DNA of 22,655 bases, from assembly GCA_964611195.1 (NCBI GenBank), contig CAZSXA010000016.1, forward strand, positions 1-22,655. Reading direction: 5' to 3'. Below, piece by piece: positions 1-7,049 of this stretch. The translations under genes and the position numbers were made by a program. The stretch's first letter is position 1. Each line of letters opens with the position of its first letter. The notes beneath the pieces were generated by a model that worked only from the letters and a program-made list of their open reading frames with translations, was not told where the DNA came from and searched no databases. The DNA comes from JADLGL01 sp964611195 (GTDB lineage Bacteria > Pseudomonadota > Alphaproteobacteria > Rhizobiales > Kaistiaceae).

Positions 1-520
1 CCGTTTGCAGTTCGGCGACCGAGGCCTCGAACTCGGCGATCAGGGCATCGGCGGTGTCGGCGGTGTCGGTCACCTCGCCAAGCGTGCGCGTGTTTGCGAT
101 AACGCCTTCGATGTAGTCGCCGCCGATCGTCAGGTCGATCGTCGGGGCAATGGCAGATAGCTGCTCATAGGCCGGTCCCGTGCGGAGGGCGACAACGACG
201 AGGTCGGGGTCAAGCGCGTTGACGGCTTCGTAGTCGGGCTCGAACAGGGAGCCGACCTTCGCATAGGCGTCGCCTTCATACTCGTCGAGATAGGGCGGCA
301 TGCCAAAAGCCGGCACGCCGGTGATCGGCGCGCCGAGGGCATCCAGAGTGTCGAGCACGCCGAGGTCGAAGGCGACGATCGACTGCGGATCGGCCGGAAC
401 GGATGTCTCGCCCTGCGCGTGCTGCACCAGGATTGGTTCCTGCGCCATCGCCGGGAGAGCTGCGAGGCAAGCCGACACGACGGCTCCAAAGGTCAGGGGG
501 GATCGTAGCGCAGTCGGCAT
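1..520 (-). CDS. Periplasmic siderophore/iron-complex binding protein of an ABC importer (C-terminus beyond window)
   Basis: The reading frame is open from an ATG at 520 to the window edge, about 173 codons. Residues 1-26 look like a Sec signal peptide (basic start, hydrophobic core, cleavage after AMA before QEP). The mature start then reads like the FatB/CeuE/FecB-type substrate-binding family: a region with DPQSIVAFDLGVLDTLDALG, a conserved GSLFEPDYEAVNALDPDLVV stretch, and an APTIDLT segment. Such proteins capture ferric siderophores or related complexes in the periplasm and hand them to a membrane permease/ATPase. The permease and ATPase genes would lie further left, outside the window. 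An AAAGG sequence precedes the ATG. The gene has its own promoter (598-626), so it is probably a separate unit from the carbon-fixation island although it lies on the same strand. The substrate cannot be told from the sequence. Confidence 0.8.
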   Translation of the reverse strand, partial: MPTALRSPLTFGAVVSACLAALPAMAQEPILVQHAQGETSVPADPQSIVAFDLGVLDTLDALGAPITGVPAFGMPPYLDEYEGDAYAKVGSLFEPDYEAVNALDPDLVVVALRTGPAYEQLSAIAPTIDLTIGGDYIEGVIANTRTLGEVTDTADTADALIAEFEASVAELQT

Positions 521-534
521 GAGGCGCACCTTTC

Positions 535-551
535 TTTAGAAATGGTCTAGT
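535..551. promoter_or_regulatory. Possible Irr-type iron control element (ICE-like)
   Basis: The left half TTTAGAA matches the half-site of the alphaproteobacterial ICE motif (TTTAGAA-N3-TTCTAAA). The right half GTCTAGT matches only its central TCTA. It lies in the leader of the siderophore-binding gene, between its promoter and ribosome-binding site, where an iron-responsive repressor could act. The match is partial and could be chance. Confidence 0.25.
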
Positions 552-597
552 TTCTAGTTTATAACGCTTCGAAGTACTCGCCATCGGAGCGTCGGTG

Positions 598-626
598 CTA
601 TTAGTTGCCCACATAGTCTTAGTCAA
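598..626 (-). promoter_or_regulatory. Sigma70-like promoter of the siderophore-binding protein gene
   Basis: On the minus strand a TTGACT -35 box (621-626) and a TAATAG -10 box (598-603) are separated by exactly 17 bases. This is close to the sigma70 consensus and would place the transcript start near 591, about 70 bases before the ATG at 520. The surrounding DNA is clearly more AT-rich than the rest of the window. Confidence 0.6.
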
Positions 627-643
627 CTGCACAATTACTTTCT

Positions 644-707
644 GGAATCCTTCGAAACTATTGGGCCTAAGGGAGGCGCACGGCCGAGGAGGCCGGATTC
701 CGTTTCG
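644..707. other. Crossing inverted repeats with central hairpin (pseudoknot-capable)
   Basis: Two perfect complementary pairs cross each other: GGAATCC (644-650) with GGATTCC (695-701), and CGAAAC (653-658) with GTTTCG (702-707). Between them lies a hairpin with CGGCC (681-685) and GGCCG (691-695). The order A-B-A'-B' is that of a pseudoknot rather than a simple stem. It may lie in the 3' tail of the DAB-PII transcript. Function is unknown and chance cannot be excluded. Confidence 0.25.
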
Positions 708-928
708 GAGGCAATTGGATTGGCGACGTACCGCGTGCGGCCTCTAGAGGGATCGATCAGGCAGACCGACGGGCGCCCTTCCATCTCCGCAGATCCAGCC
801 CTCGGGACGGACGGCACCTATGGACTGCCGCCGCCCATCGCATGATCCGGACAGTCACGGATCACCCGGACCGCCCAGCAGCACGGCGCAACAGGCAATC
901 GCGCGCAAGTCTCGACCGAGGCGTCGCC

Positions 929-1255
929 TCAGTCGGTGAACTTGACCAGGCGCGTGACCTCGATGTCGGAAATGAAGACGACCCCGATGTGCTTGCTGAA
1001 GAAGGGGGAGAAGCCCTCGAGGATCGGTCCGACCAGGGCCGGCGAGACCGCTGCGATGATCATGATCAACACGTCGTCCTCGTTGAACATCAGGTGGCCT
1101 TCGTGAAAGCCCTGACTGCCCTTGCCGGAGAGGTTGTTGATGATGGTGTATCCCTTGACGCCGGCATGATCGAGGAGACCTGTCGCGAACTCCTTGTGCT
1201 CGCCTTCCAGGATGATTTCGAGCTTCTTCAGCGGACTGAAGTTGAGATTCTTCAT
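929..1255 (-). CDS. PII-like signalling protein linked to the DAB operon
   Basis: This 108-residue protein has the size and pattern of the PII superfamily (ferredoxin-like trimer). Residues 10-17 (KKLEIILE) resemble the first strand, LSGKGSQGFHEGH at 43-55 occupies the T-loop position, and DVLIMIIAAV starts near residue 61. The classic uridylylated tyrosine motif of GlnB/GlnK is absent, so it is not an ordinary nitrogen PII. PII-like proteins such as CPII and SbtB are known beside bicarbonate transporters in CO2-fixing bacteria, where they sense adenine nucleotides or bicarbonate. The ATG at 1255 overlaps the dabA stop by 4 bp (ATGA), and an AGGAGG lies about 10 bases upstream within dabA. 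An upstream in-frame start exists but would lie deep inside dabA. I infer a role in tuning the second DAB pump. Confidence 0.85.
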   Translation of the reverse strand: MKNLNFSPLKKLEIILEGEHKEFATGLLDHAGVKGYTIINNLSGKGSQGFHEGHLMFNEDDVLIMIIAAVSPALVGPILEGFSPFFSKHIGVVFISDIEVTRLVKFTD

Positions 1256-4200
1256 GACGGGACGGCCTCCTGCTCGGCAACGGGATCGACGGACGGCAGA
1301 GCGCTTTGCTGCCATTCACCGTCTTCTAGAAGCGATACTTTGCCGGATTCCGGATCGACGATCAGCAAACGTATCCACGCGTTCTGCACCAGTTGCTTGA
1401 CGGAGACAACGGCGTCGATCGCCTTCCAGGCGTGCTCGAACGGTGCCTCGATCACGGTGATCAGCCGCAGCGGTTCGTGGTAGGGCCTGCTGTCCTTCAG
1501 CACGGTCTGCGACGGCAGACCGGTGCGCAGGTCGCCGAGATTGCCGGTCATCACGCCAAACCGGCCGGCGACGTTGTGATTGACCTTGGTCCCACTGCCG
1601 AAACGGTCGTTGTCGACGGTGGAGAAGTAGTGCTCCATGTTGATCCACTGACCGACGACCAGCGGCCCGGTGAGAATGTTCTCCAACAATCGCTGCCGGG
1701 GATCGAGGCGGTAGTCGTAGGAGTGGAGAAATGCGCGTCCGCCCAGCATCGCCTTGGCGGTGAGATGGCGCCGGCCGATGACGAAGTAGACGTTGCGGGA
1801 CAGTCCCCATTCGGGTCGGACCTGAGACCAGTCCATCGCGTTGCGCCGCGCGACCTTGTAGGCGGCGGCGGTCTCAACTGGCTTCTCATCCCCCATCGCC
1901 AGGGTCGGGATGCGTTCGGCTGCGCATCGCCGTGACGCTGCGGCCAAGCCGTTCTCCAGCCGGTCGAGATAGACCATATGCGGCGGCGGAATGAGATGCA
2001 GGTTCTGCAATCGCACCTCATCCGTGGTGGTGTTGTGCATCGCCGGCAGGAACCAGGTGTCGTCCGGAATCTCGATTCCCTGCTTGCGCAGACTCCGACG
2101 GACCGCCGGATTGTTGGCCATCTGCGCCAGCACCTTGGCGCTGACGTCGCCGTGGTTGCCGCCGCACGCCCCGCAGTCGAGCGCCGACTCGTAGGGGTTG
2201 TTCTCCGACGAACTGCCGTGGCCGACCAGAAGGACAAAGCGCGAGAACTGCTCGGTCAGTCCGATCGAACTCAGCGCCTGGGCGACGTAGTTGACCTGTT
2301 CCCCGAGGGTGAAGCCGATCCGCCCAAGCTGCTCCATCTGCCGGTCGGCGAAGGCCGAGTTGATGCGGTACGCGGTCCGCAGGCGCTCGACGAAGGCTTC
2401 CGTCTTGGTGATGTCCAGTTGCAGCGCCTCGGAACAGGCAACTGCCGACTCGTGATGAAGCGCCGATTCCCGAAGGCTGCGGATCATGTCGTCGGTCACA
2501 CGCTCCGGCGGCAGGCCGAGATCCTGCTCCACCGCCTTGACGATCACCGCGCGCTGAACGGCCCGCACGATCGAGTCGGCCTGTTCGCGGCTGAGCTTGT
2601 CGAGCAGCAGGCGACTGAAGGGCTTCTCCGGATGCAGGCGGCGGCGCCAGCCATTGTAGGTACGCGGCGCGACGGTCTTGCCGACCATGTCGAAGCCGAA
2701 CAAGAGCCCGATTGCCTCGACCGTGACAAACGGCGTCAGAACCGACTCCTTAAGATCGTGAAACGCTTTCTCGAGCGCGGTCACCGCGGCGGCGTCCTGA
2801 CGAGTCTCGGCGGTGATCTCCGGCACCAGATTCTTCGGCGTCAGAATCACCGGACAAAGATGCGTCTCGCATCCCTTGCCAAGCTCCATGAAGCTGACCG
2901 GAACACCGAAAAAGCCGGCGATGCCGAACGTCTGGTAGTCTCCCACCGCCTCGAGGTGCCGGCGGATACGTTCCGAGCGGGTATCGATGCAGAACAGTGC
3001 CTGAGCAAACGGACGCTTCTCGCGCGGAACCGGCTCGGTGGCGTCGAGGTCCGTCAGCAACTGGCCGATGGCCTGCGTCTCAAGCCCACGGAGCCAGATC
3101 ATCCCCTCCTGCTTCTCGAATGCCGCAACGCTTTCCAACAGTTGCTTCAGCTCTGCTTCCGAGAGCTGCTGGAGCGCGTCCCGGGCACCTGCGGCGTCGG
3201 CGAGCGCCAGCAGCCGATCGCCCTGCTCCCGCGCCTCCTGCTGCGCCTTTCGTGGCAGGTAGTCGCGCGACGTCTTCTCGATCGCATTCCTCCTGCCGCG
3301 CATCAGCGCTTCGTCGACCGCATGAGCCATCGCCGGGAGCACCTGCCTGCTGTGCAACTCATAGCGCAGGAAGACCTCCGCGGTGCGGGTCTCGATCGCC
3401 TCGGTTATGCCGCCCAACGTACAGCCGCCGCCGTTCCGTCTGTTCTTGCGCAGAAGCGCGAGCGCCAGCGTCAGCCGGATCGCCACCAGATCGACGAGGT
3501 CGGCGGGAAAGCGGTCGGCCCAGTAGTAGTGCTGCGCCGTTGCGCGCCATTTGACGAAACCGGTCCAGCCATGGAGCCGCGCCAGTTCGCGGGTGAAGTA
3601 GCCGATCCAGTGGTCTTCGGGGACACCGAGCTGGTCCAGGACATAGGCGATCACCCCTTCCGGTTCGTGGTCCTGCTCGAGAATTCGGGCGACGTGCAGT
3701 CCCTGAGGATGGAACGGCACGTTGCGACGTGCGATGTCGCGCCAGGCGGAGAACAGTCCTTGCTCGCGGCCCGGCATGCCCCAAACCGACTGCCCTTCGT
3801 CGAAGAAGTCGAGGCAGCTCTTGATCATCAATTCGTCGAGATCGCTGCCGATCTCGGTGCCGTAGAGCGTGTCCACCGCTTCGTAGATCGGCCGATCGCC
3901 GAGCAGCCTGTCGCGAAGGTAGGCGCGCAGAAGCTCCTCGCCGATCTCCGTGTCCCGCGCTGGCCGTCCGTGAAAATGCGCATGGACGTCGGCGATCTCG
4001 GCGAGCGCCAACGGCCGGGAGACGGTGTCGCCGACTTCCGTCATCAACACAGCAAGCCAGTGCTTGAGATCGATGCCCGGGATCTCTTCGCGCGTCTGAA
4101 CGAAGCGATCGATCGCAGGCGAGAGCGCCGAACGTTCCACCGTGCCGGCTGCAAGGTAGTGCTGATAGGTGCGACGCGGCAGAAACGCACGGCCATGGAA

Positions 4201-4365
4201 GAGGTCCTCCCCCTGGCGGACCGCTTCCTCGAACGGCAGGTGCTCCAGCCCATGCAGCGGATTGTGATGGATGAAGGTCCGCATCGGCCAGAAGAACGGG
4301 ATCGGTTCCGCGGCGACATGGATCATCGCGCGGATCTTCAGGCGCGAACCGAGCGCGACACTCAT
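1252..4365 (-). CDS. dabA: DabA, zinc-containing subunit of the DAB inorganic carbon transporter (long form, DUF2309)
   Basis: The product is 1037 residues. DabA is a beta-carbonic-anhydrase-like cytosolic subunit that, with DabB, is thought to drive one-way conversion of CO2 to bicarbonate powered by a cation gradient. The predicted zinc/active-site residues are C459 and D461 (FCIDTRSE), H716 (VGHGSS) and C731 (LDCGACGG). The 15-residue H-to-C spacing equals that of Halothiobacillus DabA2. Other family marks are HHNPLHGLEHLPF near residue 33, FFDEGQSVWGMPGR near 187, TTTDEVRLQ near 779 and SQVRPEWGLSRN near 847. It is about 216 residues longer than the DabA at 7050-9515, with extra sequence both before the first Cys and between Cys and His. 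I chose the ATG at 4365 because GGGGAG precedes it by 6 bases and it overlaps the previous stop as ATGA. Longer in-frame extensions run through the upstream gene and are not real. Confidence 0.93.
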   Translation of the reverse strand: MSVALGSRLKIRAMIHVAAEPIPFFWPMRTFIHHNPLHGLEHLPFEEAVRQGEDLFHGRAFLPRRTYQHYLAAGTVERSALSPAIDRFVQTREEIPGIDLKHWLAVLMTEVGDTVSRPLALAEIADVHAHFHGRPARDTEIGEELLRAYLRDRLLGDRPIYEAVDTLYGTEIGSDLDELMIKSCLDFFDEGQSVWGMPGREQGLFSAWRDIARRNVPFHPQGLHVARILEQDHEPEGVIAYVLDQLGVPEDHWIGYFTRELARLHGWTGFVKWRATAQHYYWADRFPADLVDLVAIRLTLALALLRKNRRNGGGCTLGGITEAIETRTAEVFLRYELHSRQVLPAMAHAVDEALMRGRRNAIEKTSRDYLPRKAQQEAREQGDRLLALADAAGARDALQQLSEAELKQLLESVAAFEKQEGMIWLRGLETQAIGQLLTDLDATEPVPREKRPFAQALFCIDTRSERIRRHLEAVGDYQTFGIAGFFGVPVSFMELGKGCETHLCPVILTPKNLVPEITAETRQDAAAVTALEKAFHDLKESVLTPFVTVEAIGLLFGFDMVGKTVAPRTYNGWRRRLHPEKPFSRLLLDKLSREQADSIVRAVQRAVIVKAVEQDLGLPPERVTDDMIRSLRESALHHESAVACSEALQLDITKTEAFVERLRTAYRINSAFADRQMEQLGRIGFTLGEQVNYVAQALSSIGLTEQFSRFVLLVGHGSSSENNPYESALDCGACGGNHGDVSAKVLAQMANNPAVRRSLRKQGIEIPDDTWFLPAMHNTTTDEVRLQNLHLIPPPHMVYLDRLENGLAAASRRCAAERIPTLAMGDEKPVETAAAYKVARRNAMDWSQVRPEWGLSRNVYFVIGRRHLTAKAMLGGRAFLHSYDYRLDPRQRLLENILTGPLVVGQWINMEHYFSTVDNDRFGSGTKVNHNVAGRFGVMTGNLGDLRTGLPSQTVLKDSRPYHEPLRLITVIEAPFEHAWKAIDAVVSVKQLVQNAWIRLLIVDPESGKVSLLEDGEWQQSALPSVDPVAEQEAVPS

Positions 4366-5111
4366 AGCTGACTCCCCATCAGGATCAGGCCCGCAACGGC
4401 GAGCCCGGTCAGTCCGGCGGCGTATCCCCAGGTGGTGGCGGGACGCAGATCCGACTGCGGGCTCGGCTCGGCAGCGCCGACGATCAGCCCCTGCAGGAGC
4501 CGCGCGCCGGCCCAGCTCCATATGAACCACACCAGGACCAGTGCGATCGCCGGAGCGGGGTCCGCCGCAACAGCGACGCCGAGCATGGAAAGGAACGACG
4601 GAAAGAGCGGCGTTGCCGTCGCCGCGAGCACGCTGATGACGAGGACGCCCGCGAAACGCGGCGTGCTGAGGGCGAGGCCGCCGTAAAGGCCGATATAGGC
4701 GGCCCCGAAACGCTGCTCCAGATTCCTCGACAACAGGGTCACCACGACCAGCGGAATGCTGAAGGCGGCAGCGTGCAGCCATAGCTGCGAGGTCTCGACA
4801 TCGGTCGAAGCCGGCAGCCATAGCAGTGCCCAGGCCGAACTGGCGAGGAAACCTGTCCACCGGGTGATGTCGCGCATCGCCAGCATCCGGAACGCATAGA
4901 GCGCAGCGGTCGCCAATGCCCAGGCAACCAGCCAGGACGGCAGATCGTCGTCGAGTGCCGACAGGACCAGCAGCCCAGCCATAGGCCAGGCAACCAGCAG
5001 CGCCGAGCGCATCAGTGGATGGCCGACGCGACCGAGGATGGCGTTGAACACGATGCTGAGCGGAAACAGCGGCAGGAACAGCCCTGCGGCGAGGTAGCCG
5101 AACTCCTGCAT
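4362..5111 (-). CDS. DAB-associated membrane protein with NuoM-like segment
   Basis: This 249-residue protein is strongly hydrophobic, with roughly seven or eight likely membrane helices. It sits between dabB and dabA with overlaps on both sides (TGATG at the start, ATGA at the end), so it is almost certainly a partner of this DAB. Residues about 131-177 resemble the late helices of NuoM/MrpD antiporter subunits: LEQRFGAAYIGLYGGL, then STPRFAG, then a PLFPSFLSMLG region where NuoM has its PG..GFVGEF loop. The glutamate of that loop is missing. I infer a shortened, degenerate antiporter-type subunit that may replace part of the DabB channel. A GTG at 5129 could extend it by six residues, but the ATG at 5111 has AGGTGGGG at good spacing. 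No established function was recognised. Confidence 0.8.
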   Translation of the reverse strand: MQEFGYLAAGLFLPLFPLSIVFNAILGRVGHPLMRSALLVAWPMAGLLVLSALDDDLPSWLVAWALATAALYAFRMLAMRDITRWTGFLASSAWALLWLPASTDVETSQLWLHAAAFSIPLVVVTLLSRNLEQRFGAAYIGLYGGLALSTPRFAGVLVISVLAATATPLFPSFLSMLGVAVAADPAPAIALVLVWFIWSWAGARLLQGLIVGAAEPSPQSDLRPATTWGYAAGLTGLAVAGLILMGSQL

Positions 5112-6793
5112 CAGCCCCACCTCAGCCACACATTGATGCGGGAGGATGCGGCAAGCAGGGTCCGCGTGATCACGGTGTAGATGTCGATGATGTGCAGCTC
5201 ACGGCTGATGAGTGCGTGAAAGTTTCGCCACCAGTGACTGGGTGGGCGCATCCCGCCGCGCCGCCCTCGTTCGGTGTAGAACGCGCGCAACCAGCCGACG
5301 ACGATCACCACGCTCGTGAGCACCACCAACGCGACGAACCAGCCGAAGTCGATGGCGGCCGCCTCGTAGAGACGGTCGGTGAGCTCGTGATCGGGATAGA
5401 GGAACAACTCGAATGCGTGACTGATGAGCGTGTAGCCGACCACGACGATTGTGAAGGAGGAAACGATGAGCGTGAGCAGGCGCCACGGATTCTGCGAGCC
5501 CAGATTGTAGGTCGTGAATATGAGCTGCGCCCCGGTCACCCAGCCGAAGAGCAACAGGACCTCGACGCCCTGATTCCTGAGCAGGTTGGGGGCGACCGCG
5601 AGATGGGTCAGCACAAGGACGATGACCGGGATGGCGAGTGTGATCACCGCCATCAGAAGCCAGGGGGGTCGGTTGCGCGCCGACCGCCTTTCGACGATGA
5701 ATGTGTAAAGGTCCTCCTTGGGCACGCCGTCGTTGCGACGCGCCTGGCCGATGATGCTGCCGGCCGAGAGGAACAGCGTGCCCTTGAAGAGCCCGTGCGC
5801 GATCAGATGGAAGATGGCCAGCGCGAATGCGCCGGCCCCGCATTCCATGATCATGAAACCCATCTGCCCCATGGTCGAGTAGCCGAGAGACTTCTTGATG
5901 TCGTGCTGGCTAAGCATCAGCACCGAGCCGATCACGGCGGTGGCGAGGCCGACGACGAACACCCAATGCAGCGTGTGCTCGGTGTGGGCGAAGACGGGGG
6001 CGAAGCGGTTGATGAGGAACCCGCCGGCGTTGACGATGCCGGCATGCATGAGCGCCGAAACGGGAGTCGGCCCGTCCATCGTGTAGGGCAGCCAGGTGTG
6101 CAGCAGGAACTGCGCCGATCGCGCGAAGGCGGCAAGCGCGATCAGCGCCGCGACGAACTCGGCGGCAGGCAGACCGAAATAAGTCTCCGCGTCCGGGTTG
6201 GCGGCCAGGGCGTCGAAGATGCCCGGGAGCGACCAGGTGCCGTAGGTCGTGTAGAGAACGACGGCGGCAAGGACCAATGGCAGGTCGCCCAAGCGGTAGG
6301 TAATGAACGTCCAGAAGCCGTAGCGATAGGCGGACCCGCTCCGGGTGTCGTGACCGAGCAGGAAATAAAGCAGCACGCCGATCAGGTGCCACGAAATCAA
6401 CAGCGTGATCAGGTCGCCGGCGGCGACCATCACGAGGAGCGCCGCCGTCATCAGATCAAGCAGCACGAAGAACCGCGGGTATCCGGGTTCCTCGGCCATG
6501 TAGCGGACCGAATACACTCTCACGAGCAGGCTGATGCCCGTGATCAGGACGCCCATCAGGACGCCGAGTGGATCGAACAGCAGGCTGCCCCAGCTACCGG
6601 CCAGTTCCAGACGCGAGTTGTCCTGACCGGACAGCGCGGCGATCAGCAGCGCGACCGCAATGAGAAAGGAGACCGTGCCGCCGACGACGCTGACTTGTGC
6701 CGCTCGTCGACCGATGGCGCCACGCGTCAGCATGATCAGCACCGCCGATGCGAGCGACGCCGCCGGCAATAGCAGAATCAGTTGGTCGATCAT
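5111..6793 (-). CDS. dabB: DabB, NuoL/MrpA-type membrane subunit of the second DAB transporter
   Basis: The 560-residue polytopic protein belongs to the proton-conducting antiporter family of NuoL and MrpA (about 13-15 helices). Diagnostic stretches are YSVRYMAEEPGYPRFFVLLD near residue 94, LLHTWLPYTMDGPTPVSALM at about 230-249, and a GYSTMGQMGFM segment after LSQHDIKKSL. In DABs this subunit sits in the inner membrane, binds DabA and couples cation flow to bicarbonate accumulation. Compared with NuoL, the TM5 glutamate position is H136 (SWHLIG) and the TM7 lysine is R225 (FARSAQ). The ATG at 6793 lacks a strong ribosome-binding site of its own but overlaps the stop of a possible 26-codon frame (ATGA), so its translation may depend on coupling. 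The stop overlaps the start of the next gene by one base. Confidence 0.92.
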   Translation of the reverse strand: MIDQLILLLPAASLASAVLIMLTRGAIGRRAAQVSVVGGTVSFLIAVALLIAALSGQDNSRLELAGSWGSLLFDPLGVLMGVLITGISLLVRVYSVRYMAEEPGYPRFFVLLDLMTAALLVMVAAGDLITLLISWHLIGVLLYFLLGHDTRSGSAYRYGFWTFITYRLGDLPLVLAAVVLYTTYGTWSLPGIFDALAANPDAETYFGLPAAEFVAALIALAAFARSAQFLLHTWLPYTMDGPTPVSALMHAGIVNAGGFLINRFAPVFAHTEHTLHWVFVVGLATAVIGSVLMLSQHDIKKSLGYSTMGQMGFMIMECGAGAFALAIFHLIAHGLFKGTLFLSAGSIIGQARRNDGVPKEDLYTFIVERRSARNRPPWLLMAVITLAIPVIVLVLTHLAVAPNLLRNQGVEVLLLFGWVTGAQLIFTTYNLGSQNPWRLLTLIVSSFTIVVVGYTLISHAFELFLYPDHELTDRLYEAAAIDFGWFVALVVLTSVVIVVGWLRAFYTERGRRGGMRPPSHWWRNFHALISRELHIIDIYTVITRTLLAASSRINVWLRWG

Positions 6794-6870
6794 GCGACCG
6801 TAGCCGCGTGCGCTGCAGGCGCGCGACCGGCGCGAAGCACGCCCGCTGCACGTGGAACCGCCAAGGTCAT
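6790..6870 (-). CDS. Possible 26-residue leader peptide coupled to dabB
   Basis: A short frame starts at an ATG (6870) preceded by a GTGAGGG ribosome-binding-like sequence and ends in a TGA that overlaps the dabB ATG as ATGA. The peptide begins MTLAVPRAAGVLRAG and is rich in Ala and Arg. The dabB start itself has no clear ribosome-binding site, so this frame could deliver ribosomes to it. It is too short for homology and may not be a functional product. It could also be chance. Confidence 0.3.
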   Translation of the reverse strand: MTLAVPRAAGVLRAGRAPAAHAATVA

Positions 6871-7049
6871 GTCGCCCTCACCCCCGCTGCCGGCCGAACA
6901 AGAGAAGGGCGATCCCAGGCGCCCCAAGTCGAGCCCGCCTTTTTGGGAGATCGGCGTTCGATCGGCAAGTGCGACAGCGCTCAACGCGCCGTTCAATGCC
7001 CAGACCGATCGGGCAGACGGGACTTCACATGCCCCCGGCTGCGAGCGCG

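Larger units (their letters stand above)
521..928. other. Intergenic region between the PII-like gene and the siderophore-binding gene
   Basis: No convincing gene is seen. The left part holds the promoter and leader of the siderophore-binding gene. The middle holds crossing inverted repeats (644-707) and a CCTCTAGAGG palindrome (741-750). The right part holds a 7-bp inverted repeat, TGATCCG at 843-849 and CGGATCA at 858-864. That repeat could form a hairpin in the tail of the DAB-PII transcript, but it has no following U-run, so it is not a standard intrinsic terminator. A 60-codon frame at 635-817 lacks family features and was not called. Confidence 0.6.

Noticed and set aside
635..817. 60-codon minus-strand frame in the left intergenic region
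   Set aside because: It has no convincing ribosome-binding site and no recognisable feature, and it spans the repeat structures described there.
1978..4371. 797-codon plus-strand open frame opposite the long dabA
   Set aside because: It is antisense to a gene with clear DabA motifs, shows no family signature, and is explained by high GC at third codon positions.
5192..6772. 526-codon plus-strand open frame opposite dabB
   Set aside because: It is very rich in charged residues, as expected for the mirror of a membrane-protein gene, with no domain recognised.
6905..6950. GC-rich repeat followed by TTTTT on the plus strand in the gap between the two DAB sets
   Set aside because: The stem is short and it points along the plus strand, where no gene is transcribed into it.
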